Part shown: piece after piece, positions 12,511 to 25,900 of the stretch
Layout of the letters: each line of letters opens with the position of its first letter
Numbering within the stretch: the first letter of the stretch is position 1
From: Cliona cf. orientalis
Taxonomy: Eukaryota; Porifera; Demospongiae; Clionaida; Clionaidae
DNA length: 64,000 nt
Assembly (NCBI GenBank): GCA_963930775.1
Contig: OZ005691.1
Span: forward strand, 6,755,000 to 6,818,999
Direction of reading: 5' to 3'
Notes under the pieces: generated by a model
What the model was told of the DNA's origin: nothing
Database searches by the model: none
The model's input: only the letters and a program-made list of their open reading frames with translations
Position numbers and translations under genes: made by a program

Positions 12511-12878
12511 ATTAAATGGTACCTTAATTAGATCGGATACGGTAATAAATATATATACTTAACACCAAGGGCATATAGACCCCCCCTGCAATAATACATG
12601 TAATAATAATAATAAGAGCGCTCAGAAGCAAAGTGGGCTAACCCACAATTAAATGTACCCCCGAATCTTGAAAATATTATTTTATTATTTCAAGGAAGCC
12701 GGCACACTAAGTAGAAAAAATAATGGTCCAGAAACTTCCATAGTACACCCAGATTTGCATAGTAGAGCCATACAATGCAAGCAGGGAGCATTTTCTAGCA
12801 CACGATGCACCTCTCTAAATAACGCTCGCCAGGGCTACAACTGTATGGCTTCCCTGTATAAACATATGGGAAACACTC

Positions 12879-13106
12879 TAAAGCCCCATTTATACGTAGG
12901 GCTTAACTCGGGTCAGGATCCGCGTTAAACTAACTCGCTTATGTGTAAACGCGCTAATCCACTTGTAAACCGAATTAGTTGACCCGGGTTGTAACCCACA
13001 TCCTGATGTGGATTAGAAATGGGTTAAGGTTACGTGCATAGTAGATATCTTAACTCGGGTCAAGCACGTGCGTGTTAATCCGGTTCAGTAGTTTGGTACG
13101 TGGAAA
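12879..13106. mobile_element. MITE with AAGCCCC...GGGGCTT ends
   Basis: The left end 'aaagccccatttatacgtaggg' is mirrored by the right end 'acgtggaaacggggcttaaa'. Inside are repeated AACTCGGGTCA and TTAATCC-type strings facing each other. About 228 bp, no coding frame. Confidence 0.7.
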
Positions 13107-13133
13107 CGGGGCTTAAAAGACATAGCTTTATTT

Positions 13134-13173
13134 ACCCTCGGCGCATGCGCCGCAGGGTTACGGTAGTCGTTCT

Positions 13174-13262
<89 letters not shown>

Positions 13263-13749
13263 TGTCCGTCTGTTACCACGAAATCAGCTGCCCATCTCGT
13301 TTTTACGTCGCAAACAAATTTTTATAGGGTTCTTTATGGTGTTTTCAACATTTTTACCGTTTGGCTTTCCCTGAAAACGCTTCGTTCAAGAGTTTAATAT
13401 GGCGTCATTTGCTGGTCATCGCTTCCTTCCTCGCTCCCTGGCGAACTTGGACGGCCAAACGAGACAGCGATGGAGCTCGAAAGGTATATATGGTTAGTTA
13501 TAGATCCAACAACACGACTGGTTCATCACTGATCGTACTACACTGGCAGAGAAGCTTCTTGGCTATCTCTGCATGCTACAAAATGCTGACACAGCATTAC
13601 ACACGTGATACTGCTGGACATTACGCAATCGCATGCAATGTGCATTCTTGTGGTTACTCTGACATTGTGCTAGGAAGCCCATAGGCCTATAGGATGGATG
13701 TAAGCATCTGCACTAATGCAGTACTGCTCAGTGCTTGCGCGCCGAGGGT
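13134..13749. mobile_element. MITE-like element carrying the TG microsatellite
   Basis: The left end ACCCTCGGCGC (13134) is inverted at GCGCCGAGGGT (ends 13749). The head, CGGCGCATGCGCCGCAGGGTTA, recurs almost unchanged at 48660 (TTGGCGCATGCGCCGCAGGG). The microsatellite begins right after this head, so the element probably carried the TG seed. Confidence 0.65.
13173..13260. repeat. (TG)n microsatellite, about 88 bp
   Basis: Almost pure alternating TG/GT. The cysteine-valine and threonine-histidine frames across it are artefacts of the repeat. Confidence 0.95.
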
Positions 13750-13949
13750 TTTGCACTATAGTACTTCATTTCTAAGGTGTGAATCAAAAAATTCTCTCGA
13801 TCATTCATGATTTGAGCCATTCTGCATGCCCGTAATATAAAAATTATACAGTCCCAACCATTCCCCAGAGTCCCAATAATTAAAATCTTTTTTTCCTACT
13901 TAGTGTATAAATAATAATAATTATTATGGACTAATACACACACTATATT

Positions 13950-16900
13950 CTATGTGGTCTTCAGTCTCTGCATCAGTCGAGGATTGTTAACAAATTCAGG
14001 ACCATTCTGACAAATACCAACAAGGGTGGCTACAACAGCTCCTCCCCAAAAAACAATGTATAGCATTTGAAAACCAGAATCTGCAGAAAGTATAAGATGG
14101 TAGAAATAATTATATGTTTTGGGTCCACTGACTTACTCCTTACTCTACACTAAACACAGCAGTAAGGTATAGTCACCATTATCAGGAGTATATTTACTTC
14201 TTTGTTATAATCATTAAACAAAATCGAGTGTGACTTTACATGTATTAGCATCCATACAATAAATATTATTATTAATAGATTTTCAAACACATAATGTATT
14301 ATGGTATGAGATCATCAATCATTGTGTTCGTGACTTGACCAGAATGCAATCATTCTAGAGCACATACTCTGTGCACTACATCTGCATCCTGCAGTGGATT
14401 TATCCACACAGTGAGATGAGCAGTATGCTTGAGATTATGCCCATGAATAGAAAACACATGGGGGTGTGGTTGATAGGCATGGTCAACAAAATATTATGAT
14501 GCTCATGGGCCTTACCAAACGATTCGAAGCATAATGAAAGAAATTTCTCAACAATTTCGATGGATTTGTTGCGCTTACTAGTCGCTCATGCAGATACCTA
14601 CATGTAGATCTTGAGATCTGGCGATTTTTGTGCTGATGACTACAAATAGATCTAGAGAGACAAACCAATTGCTTTACAAACCCTTTGCTGCGCATGCACA
14701 CGTGGGGTAATTATGCAGTATTTAGGTAGACCACTACAAATCTTGAGCACAGCTACAGGTAGTGCAGAGCACATGTGGTGACTACCCCTTGATTAGAAAC
14801 ATAACTATTACAACACTGAACAAGATAATAATTAAGACACATCCCCACAATTTCACATAGCAGTTGGAGACATTTACGAGCATTCCGACTCAACAAACAA
14901 GCATTTAATATACTTTGGTAAAAACTTAGCTGAAAGCGGAGAACGCTCATGCATGCAGTATACATATTATTACTAAACGCTGACAGTAATGTTATGGTTG
15001 ATACCACTGAGATTGCGAGTCAGGATTGGTGTTAAAATAATAGTTTTGTTACATGAAGATAGCATTTTGGGGTAGTGCTACAATAATTGTGCAGATGTGT
15101 GTGTTTCTAAAAATTAATACTAACAGCAATGCTGGCCGGGTTGCTAGACTACAGACAGCAGCTATACTGTTGTCATAGTCTTAGTCACAAAACAATTGAT
15201 AGTATTGCAATTTTGACTCTGATTTTCTCATCACAGTAGAAGTATACTAGCCAAAATATTAATTTACATACATGTACTATGTACAAGTATGTTTAATGTC
15301 ACAATCATGGGATAATGTGGCTAGTATGTATGAACAGTACATGCTCACAAAACATAGGGACATAGTTCACGTACAAACAGTCCTGCCTATATAGCACCTA
15401 TGCATTAGTATCGTGCGCATGCACAGATGGAAGCTGCACAAACTTTGAACCTGTACCAATTATTGCATTGGCCACACCCCTCACAGCAAGTAGTTGCTCT
15501 GGCTCCCTATAATACCGCAGCTCATTTCAAAGGTCACTTCTGATTGGTCAAACCGGCTAAAATTGGTCACATGAAGGGGCGGGGTTTGGGTTTGGTATAG
15601 GGTTTTTGTATGGAAGTGTTTGAAAACAGCTGTGGGATATTCCTGGCTCCAACTAAGTGTGCAATGGTGACGTTTTCACTCTGCTCAAATGTCGCTACCG
15701 GACTACCGACAGGTATGACAAAGAACAGACCTCACCTCTTGCTTCGCTCGAGGCTCAGTGGCTAGCACCAGGGCCTGCTTAGCAGGCCTCTTGAAACGCA
15801 CGTTCGACAATGCGTCTCTAGCTGTAGCTATGGCCTGAGGCATTAAGGTCACTCTTCTTTGTGCACACGGCCCTACAGTTCTGACCAATCCTGAGCCTTG
15901 TAGTGCGGACTTTCTCTCCGCCCGCGCTGCGCGTTCATAGCAACCGGGCGCATCCAGGACGCGTATCCATGCCCTCATGTAATGACACGGACTATATAAG
16001 AAAAATGATCATCTGAAAAATATTTTTCGTTTTATATAGTATAATTAGTCTCGTCCCCAGGATCAAGTCTGGGGACGAAAGCACGGGCTCATCTGTCACC
16101 CAAAGATACAAGCTTGGCCTTATGCACTATAAAGCGATGACTACATGTATGCAACTCACTCCATTCTAAGACGAGACCATAGCTATGATGGGACACAATT
16201 ATTGCTCAAAATCAGGATGAACAGTACGCTTTTAGTCATTAGCAGTAATGCTAATGTACGTGTACTTTTAATTAAATCTATACACACTGCAACTACAGAT
16301 TACATTCCTGAGTTTGCCATATAGCCTGAATCCTGATACAGATCTGAGTGGACTCAACCGTTTATGGTACTAGGAACTGAAAAATGGCCGACTTACATGT
16401 AGCTATGCTAAAAACAAAGAGTAAGCTATAACTCGTGAGAGAAAGGTTTTTAGTGAAATCCCTTAGTTGAAAACCTTTGGGGTTCGGTGCAAAATTGGCG
16501 GATACATTTTGTTGCATAAAATTAAATATCCTATAGTTACATAATGAACAGACAAATAGACTACTGTAACCTCATGCCCATGCATGCCAAGCATTAATAA
16601 GCACCTTATACATCATTTCTTAAGCCCTATCTCTGCATACTATTTGAAAGAATACAACAGTCGTGGCATTATATGGGTAGGGGGCTTACTGGTTGGCAGA
16701 AGTAAAGTCAAAAACAACATGGCTACTCCAATCAGCAGTACAACAGGAAACTGCAAATAAACGATATACACATACATCAGATTGCGTACATACGTGTACA
16801 GACTATTACTCTTCTAGAGGGTGGTTAATACTTCCTGGTACTCACCACTTTATAGCGCCAAGTTCTCTGAACATAAAGTGGTGACTGTGCATTTCTTTCC

Positions 16901-19900
16901 CACTGATCAACGATGTAATTTCCAAGAAACAAATCAATGGAGTCCTATATTTACATGCAAGCTTAGATCATTAATTATACAGTCCGTATAACATTGTATT
17001 ACAGTCATGAACTTCGTAAAGGCTTTTCTGACATAATATTATACTAAGACCTGTCTATATCCGTCTTGAAAGTTGTTATAGTAGTAACGAATAGCAGAGT
17101 TATAACCATCTTTCAACGCCCCCAAGAGAGTCCTTTTTCCAGTTCTGCAATTTTAGCAATACAAATGCAATTTATATTTGCACAACACCAAGCTGATTAC
17201 ATGTATACCTTGTGAAGTCTGTCTTCAATGCACCAGTTCCAGTATACTGCTTAGCACAAAAATCAGCATTATCAGCCCACACTATAGGAACGATATTATA
17301 TATTCTCGTGAGAGTACAAGTTTAACTGAAGATACATGCATGCAGTTGAGAGTGAATCTTGCAAGCCAGCCCAAAAGGGTCTGGTTAACAATCCACGTGT
17401 CACTACGGAGTGCATAAGTAATAGTTCGACATTGTTCATAAAGGTTATACGTAATTTAGACGACCAAAGGGCCATTCACAGAATTCCAAACGAAGTGAGG
17501 GTTGTACGGGCCCTAATATGCAGATGTGCTTTTATTACATGTAGCTACCATGCATTGTTTATTACATTGCAAGTGCTACTTTTTAATGATCTACTAATAA
17601 TAATTAGTACCATAGTGCAAGTGATCCTATCACAACTTACCATTCTTGAATTTATTTTCGAAACTATACTTGCTTTCTATAGATTCATTTACAGATAAGA
17701 TTTTCAAACACTACAGTTTGAAAAAAGTGAAGCATGATTACAATAGTAGAAATTATATATTACCTGTAATTGCAGCGATAAACTCCTACGCCCTAGCATA
17801 CTCTGTACAACATTTGTTCTATCTAGACAGTCAATGCAGTTGGTCCTAAATACACCTTGCTGAACAGACATCACAGATCCACCAGGATCCATCATGAAGT
17901 AACTGCAAGTATAGAGCATATAATCTACAAGTAATCCAAGCATCAGGAAAGCAGCCACAAATCAACATATATGCACATGTACAATAAAGTGTAGTGCAAC
18001 CACTGTTTATGTTAATGACGGCCAAGCGCTAAAATACCAGTAAGTGAGCGATATTATCAGTCAAAAAACATCGAATTACTTTGCAAGTGTGATATACATG
18101 TACATGTACACTATAATAATGAAAAGTATGGGAGTGGGTGTGGTTAACCGTACAGCAAATATAAAATTTCTGTTATCCAAATGTTTACATTTAGGGCTGG
18201 ACAAAGGCCTTCAGAAGTTGAACTATATTATCACGAATAAATTAAAGAAAGCCTTAATGTTAAAGGTTGATCCCATATGCAGTCCCATGCACTGTTGAGC
18301 AGTACCATGTAACTCGGCCGAGCAATGCACAATGTTTACACAAACAATGATAGTTGCTCTTAGCTTTATTCCTCTGCGTTTCATACACGTGATAATAAAA
18401 CCCACATCTCTCGTATATACAGGTATCAAAAATTACCCAAATTCTTCCTGTTTTGCAGTCAACTGATTGAGAAGTATGGAAAGCCTATGCCAGCGGAGTT
18501 TGCTGCATTCTTTGTGGAAATCAAACCCGCAATAGCTGGAAAGAACAAGACAGACAATTATCAACTGCTTTATGAGTTCATATCTCCATATACTTCACTA
18601 GACAACTCCCAAGAGAAGTAATGGTAGACTGAAACGCTTCTCCAAGTTTCTTCTCAGAACCTTTTTGGTCCACCTGGAAAGGTATATACAACACACCAGG
18701 TCCACGTATTGATGTTGCAGAACTAGCTTCCAGTCTATACGTAGACCCCAAAATTAATTCTTGCTGACGTCAGCAAAAATGTGCTGAGTGTGCACAACAC
18801 ATTCAGGGTCACTGCATGTATAGTGGCCCTCATACAGCCAAGTGAAAGTGAGCCACTCCAGTGTGTTTAGAATTTTAATAAGTTTGGAATGAATGTGTAC
18901 TTTTCTCTAGGTGGAGAATTATGGCCGTCTGAAAAATCAACCATTAAATTTGTGTATGCTTGTCTTACCAGATCGATACCTACATGTACCCTTCAAGCCC
19001 AAGAAAAGAAACTATAACTATCCATAAACAGTACCTCTGTTATGATATCAATTGCACTTACAATTTTGTCATGATGGCAGCTTTTGTACAGCCATTATTC
19101 GATTTTTGTTTCATTTTTGCCAACTTGATTTTTTGTATGATTTTGGGGTGGTCCACACCTCGAGTTTTGGCGCTCCATATATCTTTGTTTCCACAAGATC
19201 TTCAAGGAAAATGAGTGTTGAAGGCTATAACTCCGTCTAGTCTAGCCTCGTCCCCAGGCCATCCCACATTTTCAATGTTACATGCTTCCCCCTTTTCTGC
19301 GTACATTGAAAACGTCGGGGACGAGGCTAGTGTCTAGTCCGCTTGTAAATATATGTAGCTTACAAACTTTTGATAAAACTGGACTCTATGGCTATTTTTT
19401 GGCAGGGCACTTCTTCCCCAGTAAAATAATTATTTATTGTACAAAGATAGCATCTCATTGGTCCCCACCTAAGTACATGTTGATGACGTAAATGTGTGTG
19501 GGTGAGTGCTATCGCGCAAAGTGCAAGCAGCTGAGGCTGAATCCTGGGGTCTTCATGTAGACTGTTCGTCCATAGGCTCCGACCAAGAGCAGAACCCCAG
19601 CACTGTACTTTGAAACTTACAAGATTAACGACGACTTGTTGACCATAGTTCACAATTTGTTCATCCAAATGTTTCCTCATAGCAATGACCTGTAATATAT
19701 TAATGTACAGGTGTATACACAACAGAGTTAATCTAGAGTAAAGCCACAGAGACTGTGGGCCTATCCAAGGCTCAAAATATTTTAGCCCTCAAGTATACAT
19801 GTAGATACATGTATAGGTTATATCACGAGGTGCAGGTCTTGCTCTACAGGGTTTCCACACCGAGGCTGTGTAAATCACGAAGAGACCGAACCGAGTGATG

Positions 19901-22900
19901 TACCCAACTTGTACCATGGGCTACATGGCCCTGATAACACATCTACGGCCTTAACAACTACAGCGCCGGCCATAAAGGCTCAAGCGTGTACCTTAAGCAA
20001 CAGTTCAAAACATTATCATAGATATTAATGCATAGTAAGCCAATGCCGTCTTCTTCCTTGACATTCAGAACCACAATACTATCGTCGCTGCATGCAAAAG
20101 GCTAGCCATGTCATCGCTGTCTTCAGGGTTTCATTTAGGGAGAGTAGCCACCATCCATACACGCAAATACATGTACATGTAAAAAGTTCAAATGGTGAAA
20201 GTGTCCAAAGCGGCAGTTTTGCTCATATTTAACACATACATGTAAACTAGCTGAAGTTTCGTCCTACATGTATAGGTTACATCACGAGGTGGAGGTCTCT
20301 ACGGGATTTACACACCGAGGGCCGGAGGCCCGAGGCTGTGTAAATCGCGTAGAGACCGAACCAAGTGATGTAACCGACTTGTACCATGGGCTACGTGGTC
20401 CTGACAACGTATCTACGGCCTAGCAACTACAGCGCTGGCCATAAAAAGCTCGAGCACGTACCTAGCAACAGTTCAAACCATCGTCGTCGATCGAGTCGAC
20501 GCTGGATATCGATGCACACGCCGTTTTCTGTCCAACTCGAGCTTCTTCCTTGACATTCAGGACCACAATACTATCGTCGCTGCATATAAAACTTGAAAAG
20601 GCTGGCCATGTCATCGCTGTCTTGATTTCAACTCGAGGTAGTCAGAGTGCAGCTCAGTTTGCTGACTTGGCAATCGTTCGCTCCACCCATTCAATTAACG
20701 CGGTAAGACCTGCCCACTAATCATCTGCATACAGTACTCTGCATAGCAATAGAGCTCTGTACTTTACCTCTTTCACTAACAAAAGATGCTGTAACTGCCC
20801 TAGCAGGCATGATCATGTAAAATTTCATAGCCTCAGAGGTAGGTGACTATCTAGATAGACACCTCCTAGGAGGTGTCTATTTTATTTAGACACCTCCTAT
20901 AAATCAATCTGATTGGTCAGAATGTTACAACCATGGTACAAGCAGTAGGAGACACATCCGTGCAACATTTGACTATTAACATCATCATGGATAGTCTTTG
21001 CCCCCCTTTAACTCTGCAATTGTCGTGTTTGCCCCCTTGACAAAAATCCTAAATGAAACCCTGGTCTTGATTTCAATTCGAGGTAGTCAGAGTGCAGCTC
21101 AGCCTGACTTGGCAATCATTCGCTCCACCCATTCAATTAACGTAGTTAAGACCGGCCCACTAATCATGTAAAATTTCATAGCCTCAGAGATACATGTAAG
21201 GTGTCTAAATATTTAGACACCTACAAGTATCGGTTACATCACAAGGTGGAGGTCTCTACGGGATTTACACACCGAGGGCCGGAGGCCCGAGGCTGTGTAA
21301 ATCGCGTAGAGACCAAACCGAGTGATGTAACTGACTTGTATATGTGTACCATGGGCTATGTGGTCTTGACAACGTATCTACAGCCTAGCAACTACAGCAC
21401 CAGCCATAAAAGGCTCGAGCGCGTACCTAGCAACAGTTCAAACCATCGTCGTTGATCGAGTCGACGCTGGATATCAATGCATAGTGAGCCAACGCCGTTT
21501 TCTGTCCAACTCGAGCTTCTTCCTTGACATTCAGAACCACAATACTATCGTCGCTGCGTACAAAAGGCCGGCCATGTCATCGCTGTCTTGATTTCAATTC
21601 AAGGTAGTCAGAGTGCAGCTCAGTTTTAATGCTGACTTGGCAATCGTTCACTCCACCCATTCAATTAACGCAGTACGTAAGACCTGCCCACTAATCATCT
21701 GCATACAGTACTCTGCATAGCACTATAGCTCTGTACCTTGTCTCTTTCACTGCTGTAATCAAACAAAAGATGCTGTAACTACCCTAGCAGGCATGATCAT
21801 GTAAAATTTCATAGCCTCAGAGGTAGGTCTAGACACCTCCTAGGAGGTGTCTATTTTATTTAGACACCTCCTATAAATCAATCTGATTGGTCAAAATGTT
21901 ACAACCATGGTACAAGATTATTTAGACACCTCCTACAAAGCAACCTGATTGGTCAGAATGTTACAACCATGAGAGGCTGTACTCTCCTTCACCATTCTAT
22001 GACCCCTTCATGCTTGCAAGGGCTGCCCTTTCACGGCCCTACTTATGACACACACATACTCTACATATACCGGTACACGAGAAGCGACCCCCCCCCCCCC
22101 CCCAATTATTCCGACTTTCTATGCAAGTAGTATACAGTGAGCAGTGTTCTCCCCAAAGGCATGTCAGCTCAATAAGCCTTCAGTACAGAATTCCCTTTGA
22201 CGTGGAGAATGGGAATAACACAAAAGCTTTGAAGTGGCTACAGGCTCCACCCACACATGCCCTCCTATCATGTCTTGAAATTTACTTGAGAATACTGGTG
22301 AGGTGATGAACATGTATATGCCTACCATGCAATACTGTACCACCTACATGTACAAAAGTATCCTCGACAGAACTCACCTGCTTGCCAGTAGAGTCAATGA
22401 GTGGCCTTGGCTTATACTTGAGAGTTGGACGTTGTGACCAGTACAAGGGAATTGATCCACGAGTCTGAAACACATACCACACAGATAATTATTCTTAAAT
22501 TCCAAAAGCATCATAGCATAATAATAATATTATGCTGGAGACCTGATGCTAAGTATATAAGGCTTGCTTGCAATTGAGGTTAGCATTTTTAAAAACCCAC
22601 TAGCAGAAATACCGAGATAAACGAGCACCAGGAGGGGGTGTTATTCATGATATACAGAAATGTTGTAGCATCTTGGAATAATTATTATAGCAAACTTTAG
22701 CAAGGCTTTAATTTGGAAATTTGATAAATTTTCAAGTCACAAAATTCAAAATCACCAACCGATTTAAATAGCTATTTTGCCCACTTTAATGTTGGCCATA
22801 TGCTTTCTGCTCATATACATAACATAGCAGAATATTATGCAGGTAAAGGTCATCAACAGGTTCATACGTGCTGCTACAGCTGTGCAGGGTGCAGATGCGG

Positions 22901-25900
22901 GTACATGCATGTACATGTATGTGCTCTATAGAGCTACAATTTCAATTTTTGTCTGGGGTTGGCCCACTAACCATCTACACAACCAATAAACCATTCCACT
23001 GTTGAATATTATAGTCATAGCCATCGCGTTGATTCCCATCTTGGCCTACAATCATATTATATCTACATTGTTGTAGGTTTACGGCAGGAACCTGGATGAA
23101 CTGCCTGTGCAAATGTACCTACGTGTATATACAATCACCTGCAGGGGTAGATCCAGGATCTATCAGAGGGGGGTTTAAGCCACGTCCACTTCGCTCATTG
23201 ACCATGCCCATTTCTCGCTAGATTGCATGTTTGTGGTCTGTAATGCTCTCAAAGACTTCAAATCGACCAAATATTCACTAAGAAACATCCAAGTAGGTGA
23301 GCTAGAGGCAGAGGCTTTAGTACTGCAGCTAGCTAAAAGGAAGGGGGTTCTATGAAACCTAGATTCTATACTACTACACAGGCTAAGTCAGAAAGGGAGG
23401 TTCGTCCGAACCCATCGAATCCCCTCTGGACCCGCCACTGACCTGAACAAATGATGCTCGATAATCACAATATATCATCATCTGCTCTGTTTCCACATAG
23501 TTAGCAACATTCCCATCATCATCAACACCACGAATGAAGTATCGAACACCTGTAATAAATAAAAATTAAACAGGTAAAGCACATAGATAAAGCAGAAGAA
23601 CTTATAAACATGATATTGTACATGTACTGACTAACCAGCTCTAAGTGCACTTCTCCTGGAGATTAGAATAAAGGAAAAGCGTTTGCTATTTATCTCAACT
23701 GCACTGACAGAAACAAAGCCATGGATCATGGGAACAATGAATCTGCGGAGCTCTGGCTGTACAACAAAGTCTCGAAGAAGATGTGCATTCCAAACAAATC
23801 GTTCATCAGCCCGTTCAAACAGAGACAGTTGATTGAACTGTGGCTTTGTTTGGAGGAGGTGATGCTTTCGCTGAAGAGAGTGGGTCAAATCATATGTATT
23901 GGAGTAGTAAAATCCAGGTGTTGCAAGCACTCTCTTGATCATAGAGAGATATATCTGATTATCCCGATCCTGCAGTAAGTAAACCCCTCCATGGACAAAT
24001 TTTCACGCTGATCTTTGTCATGTTATGTATATTACTTGGTAAAACTCTGGAGTTTCAGACATGTACCTACAGAGTTTCATGAGCACCCTGTACCCTAGGA
24101 CTAGATATACATGTACATTGATAACACTTTGGATGGTATACAAATTTCCTCCAGAATATGTATGATCCAATTTAACATACGGAATAAGGTTTATGAATTC
24201 TCATAACGTGTATGTATGGAGCGATTGACAACCTTTACTAGAAAAGCGCACATTTTGAAATTTCCATTCGTTAAGTTGGTAATAGTACTACCTGGCTATA
24301 AGAGAGATGAATGGTGCTTTTAGAGAATGGTATGACATCAAAGCTGGTTATGCAGTATACTGCATGTCCATCAATACTTCCAACCAGGGACTTATCAGTG
24401 GCAATAATAAGGTAGGGACCTGAATAATAATTATTATAAAAAAAATATTATGTTGTACACATGTATATGCAGATACAATAATAATTTCGTTCCATGGCTG
24501 TAACATTCTGATCAATTATAGGAGGTCGACGTCTTGGCAGATCAATAAAATTATAATATTTATCCACCTACGTGTATACTTCTGAGGCCATGAAATTTTA
24601 CACTGCTACATGCACGAGGAGGCGGGATATAAAAGGGCCAGCCCTGGACGGAAGCAATGTTTATTTTACCACATCCATCACATGAGCCAATATGGCTGTA
24701 TTACAAAAATTCGCGAGTTGACTGCCATGGCGCCAGCTATTTTACACATGACAGACTATATAGTCACAGTATAGTACAGAACAGAGCAAACCGGTGTTGG
24801 CGCCATAGCGCAAATATAAAGAAAGCGCGAGATACACCAGAGACACCTTTTCGAAGGCACCTGTAAGGAAAAAATGGCTACTTTGAATGAGCAGAGAAAG
24901 AAGCGCGCGAGAATCGGATTTCGCTACACAATGGAGCTGAACTTTGCCAGTGACGATAGCAAGAAGGCGTTCTTGTCGAGGGTGGAGAGCCCTAAGCAGA
25001 GACTCGCTCCCAGACGCTCACCGCCACTGGACAGTTGCGAGCTACCTAGCTCTCTATTGGATATGGCTGAAGCCACTTCTCCACCTGCATGCTACCATGT
25101 GCACTGGAAATCAGTTTCGAAGCCAGGCAGTCCCTACAGGATCTATGACAATGCTGGAAAACTCAGGTGTGTATTAGATACATGTAACTAGCTTGGTCAT
25201 AAACAACAAACTGTTGTGCTTTAGGATTCTTTGTACCCGGTGATGAAGGCAATGATGAAGCCCAATCATCGTTTGTGAGCGCAAGATGTTTGAGGGTCTT
25301 TGCGCTGGGCTCACAAACCATGTCAGTGCCAAGCTAGTGCACGAAAGATGATCAAGACTGTTCAGGTGTGCATAACCCATTCAAGTGAACTCACCAAGTA
25401 TTTAGATGGTGTTTATGCATGTACCTCAGAGAGGACATGTCCTTCGTGTCGAGTTTCAGTGTCAGCAGTGTAATGAAAATGCTGCTTAGCTGTACTGGGG
25501 GTCCCGGTGACACTTGAAAAAGCACTCTCTGCACCCAGACTAGGAAGATATGAATTTCTATCAATATTTGTTGTAACAATAGTAGTACAGCTATCTTAAA
25601 TTATAATTGGCTCCATAGTGCTTCAGAGTTCAGTCACTTTCGACATCACGAGCATTATTTAGAACATCGACGATCTTTACCAGTCATATAATTGGCCACT
25701 TAGTTGTGCACATGAACAGAAATCACAATGGCCATGCATCATGCATTGTGGGCACTGTCAATAGGCGTGGCTACGGTGGCCAATAAAAAGGCACTATTTG
25801 TGACGCTCGTGGACCTTATCCCTCGATTTGATGCACTCTGAATCCAGTTTTTCGAATTCGATTAATTCGTTGTCTTTACGAGTCATTTATATCTCGAGAT

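Noticed and set aside
13085-13397. Cys-Val and Thr-His repeat proteins
   Set aside because: Pure translations of the TG microsatellite.
18461-18621. Plus-strand frame reading like a protein segment ([20 protein letters not shown])
   Set aside because: It is antisense to SACM1L exons 9 and 10, whose minus-strand reading ([20 protein letters not shown]) matches the family and splices in phase.
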